Shown: positions 44,281-54,600 of the stretch, piece after piece
How the letters are laid out: each line of letters starts with the position of its first letter
Numbering within the stretch: position 1 is the stretch's first letter
From: Streptomyces sp. B21-105
GTDB taxonomy: Bacteria > Actinomycetota > Actinomycetes > Streptomycetales > Streptomycetaceae
NCBI RefSeq assembly: GCF_036898465.1
Contig: NZ_JARUMJ010000001.1
Coordinates: 3,348,001 to 3,412,000 of the forward strand
DNA: 64,000 nucleotides
Reading direction: 5' to 3'
Notes under the pieces: model-generated
What the model was told of the DNA's origin: nothing
The model's database searches: none
Seen by the model: the letters and a program-made list of their open reading frames with translations, nothing else
Translations under genes and position numbers: made by a program

Positions 44281-45627
44281 ATGCCCCGCCAGCTTCATCT
44301 CAACGCGTTCCTCATGAACACCGGTCACCACGAGGCCTCGTGGCGGCTGCCCGAGAGCGATCCGTACGCCCATGTCGAGCTGAGCCACTACGTCCATCTG
44401 GCCCGGATCGCCGAGCGCGGCGCCTTCGACTCGCTGTTCCTCGCCGACGGACCGCAGCTGTGGGGCGACCTGGCCCAGCGGCCGGCCGGCGCGCTGGAGC
44501 CGCTCACGCTGCTCACCGCACTGGCGACGGCGACCGAGCACATCGGCCTCATCGCCACCGCGTCGACCTCCTACAACTCCCCCTACAACCTGGCCCGCAG
44601 GTTCGCCTCGCTGGACATCATCAGCGGCGGCCGGGCCGGCTGGAACATCGTCACCACGGCCGGCACGGAGGCCGCGCGCAACTTCGGTCTCGACGCCGAG
44701 CCCGCGCACGCCGAGCGGTACGCCAGGGCCGCCGAGTTCCTCGACGTGGCGCTGAAGCTCTGGGACAGCTGGGAGGACGACGCGATCGTCGCCGACAAGG
44801 CGGCCGGCGTCTGGGGCGACGACCGAAAGATCCATCCGCCCCGGCACCGGGGGACGTACTTCAGCGTCGAGGGCGCGCTCAACGTCCCGCGTTCGCCGCA
44901 GGGTTACCCGCTGCTGGTGCAGGCGGGCTCGAGCGGGGACGGCAAGGTGTTCGCCGCCCGGTACGCGGAGGCGGTGTTCACGGCCCAGCAGACCCTCGCC
45001 GACGCGCAGGCCTTCTACGCCGACCTGAAGGCCCGCACGGCGGCGGCCGGCCGCGATCCCGGCCACGTCAAGGTGCTGCCCGGGATCGTGCCGGTGATCG
45101 GCTCCACGGAGGCGGAGGCGCGGGCGCACGAACGCGTCCTCGAGGACCACATCGTGTACACGCACGGCGTGGGGCGGCTGGAGTCGCTGCTGCAACTGGA
45201 CCCCGGCACACTGGAGTTGGACGCGGAGCTGCCCGCCGTCCTGCCGCCCGAGGAGGCCATCGAGGGCGCGAAGAGCCGCTACACGCTGGTGGTGGAGCTG
45301 GCCCGGCGCGAACGTCTCACCGTGCGGCAGCTGATCGGGCGGCTCGGCGGCGGCCGCGGGCATCACACCTTCGCGGGGACGCCCGAGCAGGTCGCCGACA
45401 CGATCGAGACCTGGTTCCGGCAAGGGGCCGCCGACGGTTTCAACATCATGCCCGCGGTCCTGCCCTCCGGCCTCGACGCCTTCGTGGACCACGTCGTCCC
45501 GATCCTGCGCACCCGGGGACTGCTGCGCACCGGGTACGGCCCGCGCACGACCCTGCGCGAGCGGTACGGCCTGCCACGCCCCGCCAACCAGTACGTCGGC
45601 CCCGCACTCGCCACCGCGTCGACGTGA
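44281..45627 (+). CDS. LLM-class flavin monooxygenase of the NtaA/SnaA/DszA family
   Basis: 448 residues, ATG 44281. TIM-barrel FMN(H2)-dependent oxygenase. Signature stretches: LNAFLMNTGHHEASWR, FLADGPQLWGDL, TSYNSPYNLARRFASLD and AGWNIVTTAG (flavin site). The family includes DszA and NtaA, which need FMNH2 from a separate reductase; none is encoded here. With the upstream sulfonate-type importer, it probably cleaves a C-S (or related) bond to release sulfite. Exact substrate unknown. It ends in a terminator that overlaps its stop codon. Confidence 0.9.
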   Translation: MPRQLHLNAFLMNTGHHEASWRLPESDPYAHVELSHYVHLARIAERGAFDSLFLADGPQLWGDLAQRPAGALEPLTLLTALATATEHIGLIATASTSYNSPYNLARRFASLDIISGGRAGWNIVTTAGTEAARNFGLDAEPAHAERYARAAEFLDVALKLWDSWEDDAIVADKAAGVWGDDRKIHPPRHRGTYFSVEGALNVPRSPQGYPLLVQAGSSGDGKVFAARYAEAVFTAQQTLADAQAFYADLKARTAAAGRDPGHVKVLPGIVPVIGSTEAEARAHERVLEDHIVYTHGVGRLESLLQLDPGTLELDAELPAVLPPEEAIEGAKSRYTLVVELARRERLTVRQLIGRLGGGRGHHTFAGTPEQVADTIETWFRQGAADGFNIMPAVLPSGLDAFVDHVVPILRTRGLLRTGYGPRTTLRERYGLPRPANQYVGPALATAST

Positions 45628-45649
45628 CCCGGTCCCTCAGGACCGGGTC
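45626..45649 (+). terminator. terminator of the sulfur operon
   Basis: Perfect 10-bp stem GACCCGGTCC / GGACCGGGTC with a CTCA loop. Its first bases overlap the stop codon of the monooxygenase. Confidence 0.85.
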
Positions 45650-45748
45650 GAGCCGACCGCCTTTCCCGTACGGCGACCGTGCGAGTCGCGATGCCCGGAC
45701 GGCGCGGGAGGTTCCCGGCGGACGCCGTCGCGGGTGACAGTGTTCCGC

Positions 45749-45982
45749 ATGGGTCTTCCGAAAAGGCGGTGCCCCAACTGCGGGGACACCGAGCAGCACT
45801 TCCGGCGCCTGCACGACGCCGAGCGGATCTACGCGCTCGGGCGGGTGCGCGGCGCGGAGGTCGACAAGTACCGGCGCTGCACCCGCCAGGGCTGTGTGCG
45901 GGTGCAGTCCTACTTCAACTGGAGGGCCGGCTTCGACCTCCCGGAGGAGTTCCGGACGTCTGCCGAGCCGGCGGGATCCTGA
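45749..45982 (+). CDS. small zinc-ribbon-like protein
   Basis: 77 residues from ATG 45749 (GTG 45734 would add five). CPNCG near the N-terminus and CTRQGC about 40 residues on suggest a zinc-binding ribbon. The rest is charged and aromatic (YFNWRAGFDLPEEF). No known family; may bind nucleic acid or protein. Converges with the nitroreductase-like gene, only 4 bp apart. Confidence 0.55.
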   Translation: MGLPKRRCPNCGDTEQHFRRLHDAERIYALGRVRGAEVDKYRRCTRQGCVRVQSYFNWRAGFDLPEEFRTSAEPAGS

Positions 45983-45986
45983 GGCC

Positions 45987-46631
45987 TCACAGGTTGCTGA
46001 AGTCGGGGCCCTTGGTCCGGGTGCGCTTGATCTCGTAGAAACCGGGGACCGAGGCCACCGCGAGAGTGCCGTCCCACAGGCGGGCGGCTTCCTCGCCCTG
46101 GGGGGCGGGGGTGACGACGGGGCCGAAGAAGGCGATCTGCTCGCCGTCGGGTCCGGGCACGGCGATGACGGGGGTGCCGACGTCCTGGCCGACCTTCTCG
46201 ATGCCCTCCTTGTGGGAGGCGCGCAGCTGGGCGTCGAACTCGAAGTCCGACTGCTCGGCGTAGTCGATCAGGGAGGCGGGCAGGCCGACGTCCTTCAGCG
46301 CGCCGGCGATGGCCTCCACGGTCGGGCCCTCGCCGTTGTTGTGGATGCGGGTGCCGAGGGCGGTGTACAGCGGGCCGAGGACGTCCTCGCCGTGCAGCTG
46401 CCAGGCGGCGGTGACCACGCGCACCGGCTGCCAGGCCTGGACCGCCAGCATCTCGCGGTACTCGTCGGGCAGCTCGTCGAGCTTGTTCTCGTTGAGGACG
46501 GCGAGGCTCATCACATGCCAGCGAACCTCTATGTCACGGACCTTCTCCACTTCCAGCACCCACCTGGAGGTCATCCAGGCCCACGGGCACAGCGGATCGA
46601 ACCAGAAGTCGACGGGGGTCTTCTCCGACAT
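45987..46631 (-). CDS. mycothiol-dependent nitroreductase (Rv2466c family, DsbA-like)
   Basis: 214 residues from ATG 46631, with AGGAG upstream. Thioredoxin/DsbA fold; the active site DPLCPWAW has the CxxW-type motif of the mycothiol-linked Rv2466c family. Uses mycothiol, the actinomycete thiol, for reduction of electrophiles and nitro compounds. Length and layout are typical. Divergent from the first pepN; their shared 152-bp gap holds a GACAGGA/TCCTGTC inverted repeat (46727-46744). Confidence 0.9.
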   Translation of the reverse strand: MSEKTPVDFWFDPLCPWAWMTSRWVLEVEKVRDIEVRWHVMSLAVLNENKLDELPDEYREMLAVQAWQPVRVVTAAWQLHGEDVLGPLYTALGTRIHNNGEGPTVEAIAGALKDVGLPASLIDYAEQSDFEFDAQLRASHKEGIEKVGQDVGTPVIAVPGPDGEQIAFFGPVVTPAPQGEEAARLWDGTLAVASVPGFYEIKRTRTKGPDFSNL

Positions 46632-46726
46632 GTCTCTCCTCAGAGATCCTCAACAGGCACGGCTTTCCCGGGTCAACACCGCCGCCCGTGCCGCACATTC
46701 CCTGCTGCCCGATGTCAGGGGCGCAT

Positions 46727-46744
46727 GACAGGATCGCTCCTGTC
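46727..46744. promoter_or_regulatory. inverted repeat between the nitroreductase and pepN genes
   Basis: GACAGGA-TCGC-TCCTGTC, a 7-bp dyad with a 4-base centre, about 40 bp before the pepN start. Could be an operator or part of the pepN promoter (CAGGAT hexamer). Confidence 0.35.
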
Positions 46745-46783
46745 CGTCAGACCCATGCGCCACGCAGTGAGGGAGTACCGCCC

Positions 46784-49462
46784 GTGCCCGGTGAGAACCT
46801 GTCCCGCGACGAGGCCCGGGAGCGGGCCGCCCTGCTGTCCGTCGACGGGTACGACGTGTCCCTCGACGTCCGTTCGGCGGTCGACGACCGGTCGGCGACC
46901 GGAGACAGCTCGGGGACGACCGGAGACCGGTCCGGGGACGCGCCGCGCACCTTCCGGTCGGTCACCACGATCCGGTTCCGCTGCAACGAGCCCGGCGCGT
47001 CGACCTTCGCCGACCTGATGGCGCCGAGTGTGACGTCCGTCTCCCTCAACGGCCGCGACCTCGACCCCGGCGAGGTCTTCGACGGCGCCCGGATCCTGCT
47101 GGAGGACCTGGCGGCGGAGAACGAGCTGGTGGTGGACGCCCGGTGCGCGTACTCCCGCTCGGGCGAGGGCCTGCACCGCTTCGTCGACCCGGAGGACGGC
47201 GAGGTCTACCTCTACACGCAGTACGAGCCCGCCGACGCGCGCCGGGTCTTCGTCACCTTCGAGCAGCCCGATCTCAAGGCCCCCTTCCGCTTCGAGGTGC
47301 GCGCGCCCGAGGAGTGGACGGTGTGGAGCAACGGCGCCGGGGAGCTCACGGACGGGGTCTGGCGGTTCGCGGAGACGAAGCCGATCTCGACGTACATCAC
47401 CTGTGTCGTGGCCGGCCCCTACCACTACGTGACGGACACGTACACGCGCGACCTGGGCGACGGCACGACGCTGGAGATCCCCCTCGGCGCGATGTGCCGC
47501 AAGGGGCTGGCCCCCTACTTCGAGCCCGACGACGTCTTCCTGATCACCAAGCAGGGCCTGGACTTCTACCACGACCACTTCGACTACCCGTACCCCTTCG
47601 GCAAGTACGACCAGGCGTTCGTGCCCGAGTACAACCTGGGCGCGATGGAGAACCCGGGCCTGGTGACCTTCCGCGAGGAGTACATCTTCCGGGGGAAGGT
47701 GACGAAGACCTCCTACGAGGCGCGGGCGAACGTCATCCTGCACGAGATGGCCCACATGTGGTTCGGCGACCTCGTCACCATGGTGTGGTGGGACGACCTG
47801 TGGCTGAAGGAGTCCTTCGCCGACTTCATGGGCACCTTCGCCAGCGTCGGCGCGACGCGCTTCTCCGACGCCTGGATCACGTTCGCCAACCGCCGCAAGG
47901 CCTGGGCCTACCGCGCGGACCAGCTGCCCTCCACGCACCCGATCACCGCCGACATCCGCGACCTCCAGGACGCGAAGCTCAACTTCGACGGCATCACCTA
48001 CGCCAAGGGCGCCAGCGTCCTCAAGCAGCTGGTCGCCTACGTCGGTGAGGACGCGTTCCTGGAGGGCGCCCGCCGCTACTTCAAGCGGCACGCGTACGGC
48101 AACACCGGCCTCGGCGACCTGCTGTCGGTGCTCGGCGAGACCAGCGGCCGGGACATGGGCGCGTGGGCGCGGTCCTGGCTGCAGACGGCGGGCGTGAACT
48201 CGCTGACCCCGCAGGTGCTGCTGGACCCGTCGGGGCGGGTCGCCGAGCTGGCGGTGCTCCAGGAGGCCCCGGAGTCCCACCCGGAGCTGCGGCCGCACCG
48301 GGTGGCGGTCGGTCTCTACCGCCGCGAGGAGGGCCGTCTGGTGCGGTACGCGCGCGCCGAGGCGGACGTCGACGGGCCGCGCACGATCGCCCTGGACCTG
48401 GCCGGCCAGGAGGCGCCCGAGCTGGTCCTGGTCAACGACGACGACCTGACGTACTGCAAGACCCGCTTCGACGAGACCTCGCTGGAAACCCTGCGCTCCT
48501 CCCTGGGCGACATCACCGACCCGCTGGCGCGCGCGCTGTGCTGGTCGGCGCTGTGGAACATGACGCGGGACGCGCTGCTTCCCGCGCGGGACTTCATCGG
48601 GCTGGTGCTGCGCTTCGCGGGCCGCGAGTCGGACATCGGCGTGCTGCAGATGCTGCACGCGTGGGCGGAGTCGGCGCTGGTGCACTACGTGGCGCCGCCG
48701 CTGCGCGAGACCGGCGCGCGGCTGCTGGCCGAGGGCGCCGAGCGCGAGCTGTACGCCGCCGAGCCGGGCAGCGAGCACCAGCTGGCCTGGGCGCGGTTCT
48801 TCGCCGGCACGGCCGAGCGCCCGGCCGGCTTCGCGCTGCTGCAGGGCCTGCTGGACGGCACGTCGACGGTCGAGGGGCTGGAGGTGGACCAGGAGCTGCG
48901 CTGGACGTTCCTGGAGCCGCTGGCCGCACACGGGTACGCGGACGAGAAGGCGCTGGAGGCCGAACTGGCGCGTGACGACACCGCGTCCGGCAAGCGCCAC
49001 CAGGTGCGCTGCCTCGCCGCCCGCCCCTCCGCGGCGGTGAAGGCCCAGGCGTGGGCGCAGGTGGTGGAGTCCGACGCCCTGTCCAACGCCCTGATCGAGG
49101 CGACGATCGCCGGGTTCGGCCAGCCCTCGCAGCGGGAGCTGCTGGCGCCGTACCGGGACAAGTACTTCGCCGCGATCGAGCGGGTCTGGTCCGAGCGTTC
49201 CATCCAGATCGCGATGACCATCGTCAAGGGCCTGTTCCCGTCCCTGCAGGACACCCCGCAGACGCTGGTGGAGACGGACGTCTGGCTGGCCGCGCACGAC
49301 TCGGCGCCCCCGGCGCTGCGCCGGCTGGTCCTCGAGGCGTGGGACGACCATGCGCGGGGCCTGCGCGGGCAGGCGTACGACGCGAGGGCCGAAGCGAGGT
49401 CCGAGACGAGGGCCGAAGCGGAGGCCGAAACGGGAGCCGAAGCAGGGAACGCGGCCGACTAG
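46784..49462 (+). CDS. pepN: aminopeptidase N (M1 metallopeptidase), copy 1
   Basis: 892 residues from GTG 46784 with GGGAG about 8 nt upstream. M1 signature: exopeptidase motif GAMENPG and zinc site HEMAHMWFG with the downstream Glu in LKESFADF. Removes N-terminal residues from peptides in the cytoplasm. Against the second copy (58612-61179) it carries a 15-20-residue Asp/Ser/Gly insert near residue 35 and an Ala/Glu-rich 25-residue tail (ARAEARSETRAEAEAE), both likely disordered. It is a single-gene unit with a T-rich terminator. Confidence 0.96.
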   Translation: MPGENLSRDEARERAALLSVDGYDVSLDVRSAVDDRSATGDSSGTTGDRSGDAPRTFRSVTTIRFRCNEPGASTFADLMAPSVTSVSLNGRDLDPGEVFDGARILLEDLAAENELVVDARCAYSRSGEGLHRFVDPEDGEVYLYTQYEPADARRVFVTFEQPDLKAPFRFEVRAPEEWTVWSNGAGELTDGVWRFAETKPISTYITCVVAGPYHYVTDTYTRDLGDGTTLEIPLGAMCRKGLAPYFEPDDVFLITKQGLDFYHDHFDYPYPFGKYDQAFVPEYNLGAMENPGLVTFREEYIFRGKVTKTSYEARANVILHEMAHMWFGDLVTMVWWDDLWLKESFADFMGTFASVGATRFSDAWITFANRRKAWAYRADQLPSTHPITADIRDLQDAKLNFDGITYAKGASVLKQLVAYVGEDAFLEGARRYFKRHAYGNTGLGDLLSVLGETSGRDMGAWARSWLQTAGVNSLTPQVLLDPSGRVAELAVLQEAPESHPELRPHRVAVGLYRREEGRLVRYARAEADVDGPRTIALDLAGQEAPELVLVNDDDLTYCKTRFDETSLETLRSSLGDITDPLARALCWSALWNMTRDALLPARDFIGLVLRFAGRESDIGVLQMLHAWAESALVHYVAPPLRETGARLLAEGAERELYAAEPGSEHQLAWARFFAGTAERPAGFALLQGLLDGTSTVEGLEVDQELRWTFLEPLAAHGYADEKALEAELARDDTASGKRHQVRCLAARPSAAVKAQAWAQVVESDALSNALIEATIAGFGQPSQRELLAPYRDKYFAAIERVWSERSIQIAMTIVKGLFPSLQDTPQTLVETDVWLAAHDSAPPALRRLVLEAWDDHARGLRGQAYDARAEARSETRAEAEAETGAEAGNAAD

Positions 49463-49601
49463 GACCTGTCCGAGCCTGCCTGAGCCCGTCCCAGCCGGCC
49501 CGGGCGCCGCCAGCCGGTCCGGACGCCTTCCTGCGAGGCCTGCCTTTGGCCATGAATTCTGCCGACGGTCACCGTTACGGAATTCCGCCGATCCGACCCG
49601 T

Positions 49602-49634
49602 AACCCCTGGCCCCCTCATTCGGGACCAGGGGTT
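49602..49634 (+). terminator. intrinsic terminator downstream of pepN copy 1
   Basis: 9-bp stem AACCCCTGG / CCAGGGGTT with a 15-base loop and a TTTT run right at its end. It lies about 140 bp after the stop. Confidence 0.75.
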
Positions 49635-49747
49635 TTCGGTGCCTACTCGGCACCCGAACACCCGTCCTTTAGGGCGAACTTGTCCCGATTTGTCGACGAG
49701 CGTGTAACAGCGGTTAATCGGCCCGGCGAGCGCGGAATCCCCGATGC

Positions 49748-50806
49748 ATGAACCACAACACCCCGCTCCCCCGCGTCCCCTCGGCGTCCCCCCGCCCCGT
49801 CCGCCGCCTCTCCGACATCCACCGCCGCGTCGCCACCGCCGCCCGTCTCCGCTCGCAGGGCGTGGCGTCCGCCGAGGCCGAGGAGCAGTGCCGTCCCGGC
49901 GGGCCCTGGCAGCAGGTGCTGCCCGGCGTGTACCTGCTCCACCCGGGACCGCCCACCAGCGAGGAGCGGCTGCACGCGGTGCTGATGTACGCGGCCCGTG
50001 AGACGTCGGCGCCCGGGGTGCCGTCCCAGCCCGCCTCGGGGGATCCGCACCGGCCGGTGTACCGGGACGCGATGATCACGGGGCTGGCCGCCCTGAATCT
50101 GCGCGGTCTGGCGTCCGCGCCGCCGCTGACCTCGCTGGAGCACGTCGACGTCCTGGTGCCGCGGCTGCGCCGACTGCGCTCGACGGGCTGCGCGCACGTC
50201 GTCCGCACGGCCTCGCTGCCGGCGCCCGAGCAGGCGACCGGGGTCCCGGTGGCGCCGGTGCCGCGCGCCCTGGCCGACGCGGTGGCCGCTCTGACGGACG
50301 CGGTCCTGGTGCGCCGGCTGCTGTCGGAGGCGGTACGCGGGGGTCACTGCGAACCGACCGCCGTGGTGCGGGAGTTGAACGACGCGAAGCTGCTGAGCCG
50401 GCCGCACGTGGTGGACGCCGTGGACGCGTTGCTCGCGGAGGGGCGCGCGATCGCGGAGGACCGCCTGTACGCGATGGTGCACGAGCACGGCCTGCCCGAC
50501 CCGGTGTGGAACGTGGACCTGCGCCTGCCGGGCGGCCCCCACCTCGGCGGCCTGGACGCCTACTGGCCGGACCAGGCGGTGGCGGTGGAGCTGGACACCC
50601 GGGCCCCGCGCCAGGACGAGGACGCGCTGTGGTCCGAGTACGCGCGCAAGCGGGAACACCTGGAGCGTCTGGGTATCACCGTCGTGTACGTCACGCCGAA
50701 AAAGCTGCGGGACGCGAGCGAACAGCAGGCGGCGGTGGTCCGCACGGCCCTGATGGCGTCGGGCGACCGCGACCCGGCCGCGTATGTCGTGGTGCTGCCC
50801 CGGTAG
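49748..50806 (+). CDS. AbiEi-like / DUF559-type protein (uncharacterised)
   Basis: 352 residues from ATG 49748. The N-terminal half looks like the AbiEi-type winged-helix and linker region (QGVASAEAEEQCRPGGPWQQVLPGVYLLHPG). The C-terminal half is a DUF559/Vsr-like PD-(D/E)xK nuclease fold: LGGLDAYWPDQAVAVELD, then RKREHLERLGITVVYVT. The family is common in actinobacteria as stand-alone genes, with unknown function. No toxin gene is adjacent. Possible DNA-acting or defence role is speculative. Confidence 0.6.
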   Translation: MNHNTPLPRVPSASPRPVRRLSDIHRRVATAARLRSQGVASAEAEEQCRPGGPWQQVLPGVYLLHPGPPTSEERLHAVLMYAARETSAPGVPSQPASGDPHRPVYRDAMITGLAALNLRGLASAPPLTSLEHVDVLVPRLRRLRSTGCAHVVRTASLPAPEQATGVPVAPVPRALADAVAALTDAVLVRRLLSEAVRGGHCEPTAVVRELNDAKLLSRPHVVDAVDALLAEGRAIAEDRLYAMVHEHGLPDPVWNVDLRLPGGPHLGGLDAYWPDQAVAVELDTRAPRQDEDALWSEYARKREHLERLGITVVYVTPKKLRDASEQQAAVVRTALMASGDRDPAAYVVVLPR

Positions 50807-50867
50807 GGGCCCGGCCGGGAGCGGACCGATACCGACCGGTGCCGACCGGGGCGGCATCAGGAGGGGA

Positions 50868-50906
50868 GAGGAGGGGCCGTCGGAGCGGGACCGACGGCCC
50901 CTCCTC
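50868..50906. terminator. bidirectional terminator between the AbiEi-like gene and nudix
   Basis: Perfect 15-bp stem (GAGGAGGGGCCGTCG and complement) with a 9-base loop, between converging genes. Confidence 0.85.
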
Positions 50907-50913
50907 GGGCGTC

Positions 50914-51402
50914 TCATCCTCCGGGCGGCACGGCAGTCCGGCCGGTCACCGGGCGTTCCCGCCACAGTGCGAGCGCGGTGTCGACCAGGCGGACCCGGGT
51001 GAGGGAGGCGACCGCGTCCAGGTCGTGCCAGGCGGCCATGTCGGTGGAGCCGTTCACCTCGTGGCGCAGTTCCCCGCCGACGACCCGCCCCTCGTAGAGC
51101 ACGCGGACGGCGTGATGGTCCTCGGGACCGCGCAGGCCCTTGCGGCCGAGGGCGGGGCGGAAGGTGCGGCCGAAGGTGCGGCGGGCGGAGTCGATGCCGA
51201 GCAGGCCGGTCACCTCGACGCGGTAGCCGGTCTCCTCGTCGAGCTCGCGCACGACGGTGTCGAGGGGATCCTCGCCGTGCTCCATGCCGCCGCCGGGGAG
51301 CACCCACTCGGGCGTGCCGTCGGGAGCCGGCGAGCGGGCGAGCAGCAGCCGGCCGTCGCGGACACAGACGGCGTAGGCCGCCACCCTCAACGTCTTGCGC
51401 AT
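50914..51402 (-). CDS. Nudix hydrolase
   Basis: 162 residues from ATG 51402. Nudix box GGGMEHGEDPLDTVVRELDEETG is complete (GX5EX7REUXEEXGU). Cleaves a nucleoside-diphosphate-linked substrate; which one cannot be told. A TACCGT hexamer 6 nt upstream of ATG, with no Shine-Dalgarno, suggests a leaderless mRNA. Convergent with the AbiEi-like gene and divergent from the subtilase. Confidence 0.9.
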   Translation of the reverse strand: MRKTLRVAAYAVCVRDGRLLLARSPAPDGTPEWVLPGGGMEHGEDPLDTVVRELDEETGYRVEVTGLLGIDSARRTFGRTFRPALGRKGLRGPEDHHAVRVLYEGRVVGGELRHEVNGSTDMAAWHDLDAVASLTRVRLVDTALALWRERPVTGRTAVPPGG

Positions 51403-51408
51403 ACCCGG

Positions 51409-51414
51409 ACGGTA
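51409..51414 (-). promoter_or_regulatory. -10 element of nudix (leaderless)
   Basis: TACCGT, six bases (CCGGGT), then ATG. Same geometry as folC and valS. Confidence 0.5.
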
Positions 51415-51691
51415 GCCGCATCGGCCGGCCCGGGCAGCGGGTTTTCCGTCCGCTCGGCTGCCGCCCGCACCGCGGCCCCGACGGCGGCGGAAGAGCGGTC
51501 GGACAGCGCGTGCACAGTCGGCTCATAGAGGGTTTTCCCCAAACATCCATCTCGATTCCATCAACTCTCCCCAAACAACTGACTCTTAGGCAAAACTTTG
51601 CGGTCATCCGGGAGCGCGTTCCGGAGGACCGTGATCAGGCAGGAACGGCCTGTTCACGTGCTGCTCGTTCCTTTACCTACAAGGGATGCCG

Positions 51692-54600
51692 ATGACCCAC
51701 ACCCCCGAGCGTGAACCCATATCGGGCGCAAGACGCGTGGCGCGGATAGCCGTGGCCGCGGGACTCGTGGCCGCGCTGTCCGCGGCCGGACCGATACCCA
51801 TGGCCTTCTCCGCCGACGCCGGCCAGGCCCCGGTCACGGCCGACCCGGGCGTGAAGTCCGCCCACGACAAGCTCGGCTCCGACGACGCCGACCTCCTCGC
51901 CGAGGCCAAGGCCGCCGGCGACAAGAACGTCACGCTGATGGTCGCGACCGCCCCCGGCCAGACCGAGCAGGTCGCCGAGGAGCTGGACGGGGTCAAGGGC
52001 GGCTCCGTGGGCCAGTCCTACGACAAGCTCGGTTACGTCCGCGCCACCGTCCCGACGGGCAAGGCCGACTCCGCGATCGCCGCGGCCGCCAAGCTGTCCT
52101 CGGTGCATGCCATCGACCTGCGCCAGGACATCGTCCTCGACGACCCGGCGCCCAGCGCGGACACCGCAACGACCGCCAAGTCCGCGAAGTCCGCCGCGAA
52201 GGCGAAGACCTACCCCGCGCCGGGCAGGAAGACCCCCGCCGAGAACCCGTACAACCCGTCCTTCGAGACGGGCGCCGTCGACTTCGTGAAGAAGAACCCG
52301 AAGGCGGACGGCCGCGGCGTCACCATCGGCATCCTCGACTCCGGCGTGGACCTCGGCCACCCCGCGCTGCAGAAGACCACCACCGGCGAGCGCAAGATCG
52401 TCGACTGGGTGACGGCCACCGACCCGATCCTCGACGGCGACGCCTCGTGGCGCCCGATGACGACCTCGGTGTCCGGTCCCAGCTTCGCCTTCGGCGGCCG
52501 GACCTGGACCGCGAAGCCCGGCTCGTACCAGGTCAACCTGTTCCGCGAGTCCGCCACCGCCGGCGGCGACGCCAAGGGCGACGTCAACCGTGACGGCGAC
52601 ACCACCGACGTGTGGGGCGTCCTGTACGACGCGGCCGCCGGCACCGTCACCGTCGACGTGAACAACAACGGCGACTTCGGCGACGACACCGCGATGAAGC
52701 CGTACAAGGACGGTTACCAGGTCGGGTACTTCGGCACCGACGACCCGAAGACCGACATCGCCGAGCGGCAGCCGTTCGTCGTGCAGATCCGCAAGGACGT
52801 GCCGATGGACCCGTTCGGCGGCGACTGGGTCGGCAAGAAGGCCGACTTCGCCAACATCGGCCTCATCGCCAGCGAGCACGGCACCCACGTGGCCGGCATC
52901 ACCGCCGCGAACGGCCTGTTCGGCGGCAACATGGACGGCGCCGCGCCCGGCGCGAAGCTCGTCTCCTCCCGCGCCTGCGTCTTCGGTCCGGGCTGCACCA
53001 ACGTGGCCCTCACCGAGGGCATGATCGACCTGGTCGTCAACCGCGGCGTCGACATCGTCAACATGTCGATCGGCGGTCTGCCGGGTCTGAACGACGGCAA
53101 CAACGCGCGCGCCGAGCTGTACACCCGCCTCATCGACACCTACGGCGTCCAGCTCGTGATCTCCGCGGGCAACGAGGGCCCCGGCGCGAACACCATCGGC
53201 GACCCCGGTCTGGCCGACAAGGTGATCTCGGTCGGCGCGGGCATCTCCAAGGAGACCTGGGCGGCCAACTACGGCTCGCAGGTGACGAAGAAGTACGCGC
53301 TGCTGCCGTTCTCCTCGCGCGGCCCGCGTGAGGACGGCGGCTTCACGCCGACGCTCGTCGCGCCCGGCGCCGCGATCAACACCACCCAGACCTGGCTGCC
53401 GGGCGCCCCGGTCGCCGAGGCGGGCTACCAGCTGCCGGCCGGCTACTCCATGCTGCAGGGCACCTCGATGGCCTCCCCGCAGGCCGCGGGGGCCTCGGCG
53501 CTGCTGATCTCGGCCGCCAAGCAGCACAAGGTCGCGCTCACCCCGGCGATCCTGCGCACGGCGCTCACCTCGACCGCCCACCACATCAAGGGTGTGCAGG
53601 CGTACGAGGAGGGCGCTGGCGCCATCGACGTCGTGGACGCCTGGAAGTCCATCAGGAAGGGCGCCACCGCCCACGACTACACCGTCAAGGCCCCGGTCGA
53701 CACCGCGCTCGACCAGGCCCTGAAGACCCCGGGCTTCGGCACCGGCATCTACGACCGCGAGAGCGGTCTGAAGGCCGGGCAGAAGAAGACGTACGACGTC
53801 ACCATCACCCGTACGTCCGGTCCCGCCACGGCGGTCCGCCACGAGCTGGAGCTCGAGAACAACGCCGCCGGCACCTTCAAGATCCTCGGCGACGACGAGG
53901 TGAAGCTGCCGCTGAACAAGCCGGTGACGGTCCGGATCCAGGCCAAGCCGAGGGCCGCGGGCATCGCCAGCGCCATCCTCGAGGTCGACGACCCGAAGAC
54001 CGAGGGCGTCGACAAGCAGATCCTCAACACGGTCGTCGTCTCGACGCCGCTGAAGCACAAGTTCGCCGTGTCGAACACCGTGCAGCGCAACAGCTTCCAG
54101 TCGTACTTCCTGACCGTGCCCGAGGGCGCCAAGTCGTTCGAGGTCGCGATCGGCGGTCTGAAGGACAAGAGCCAGACCCGGTTCATCTCGATCCACCCGT
54201 ACGGCGTCGCGGTCGAGGACAGCTCCACGATCTACTGCTACAGCAACTACCCGAACACCAACGGCTGCCGGCCGGACGCCCGTTCGTACCTGAACCCGCA
54301 GGCCGGCGTCTGGGAGATCGAGGTCGAGTCGCGCCGCACCTCGCCGCTGCTGGACAACCCGTACAAGCTGGAAGCCACCGTCTACGGCGCTGCCTTCGAC
54401 CCGGCGACCGTGACCGTGCCCGAGGTGAAGGTCGGCACCCCGGCCACCGCCTCCTGGAAGGTCACGAACAACTTCGCCGCGATCGACGGCAAGCTGGCCG
54501 GCGGCCCGCTCGGCTCGTCCAAGGCGACCCGTCCGACCATCGCGAACGGCGAGACCCAGACCACCACGGTCGAGGTCCCGGCGGGCGCCAAGTCGCTCGA

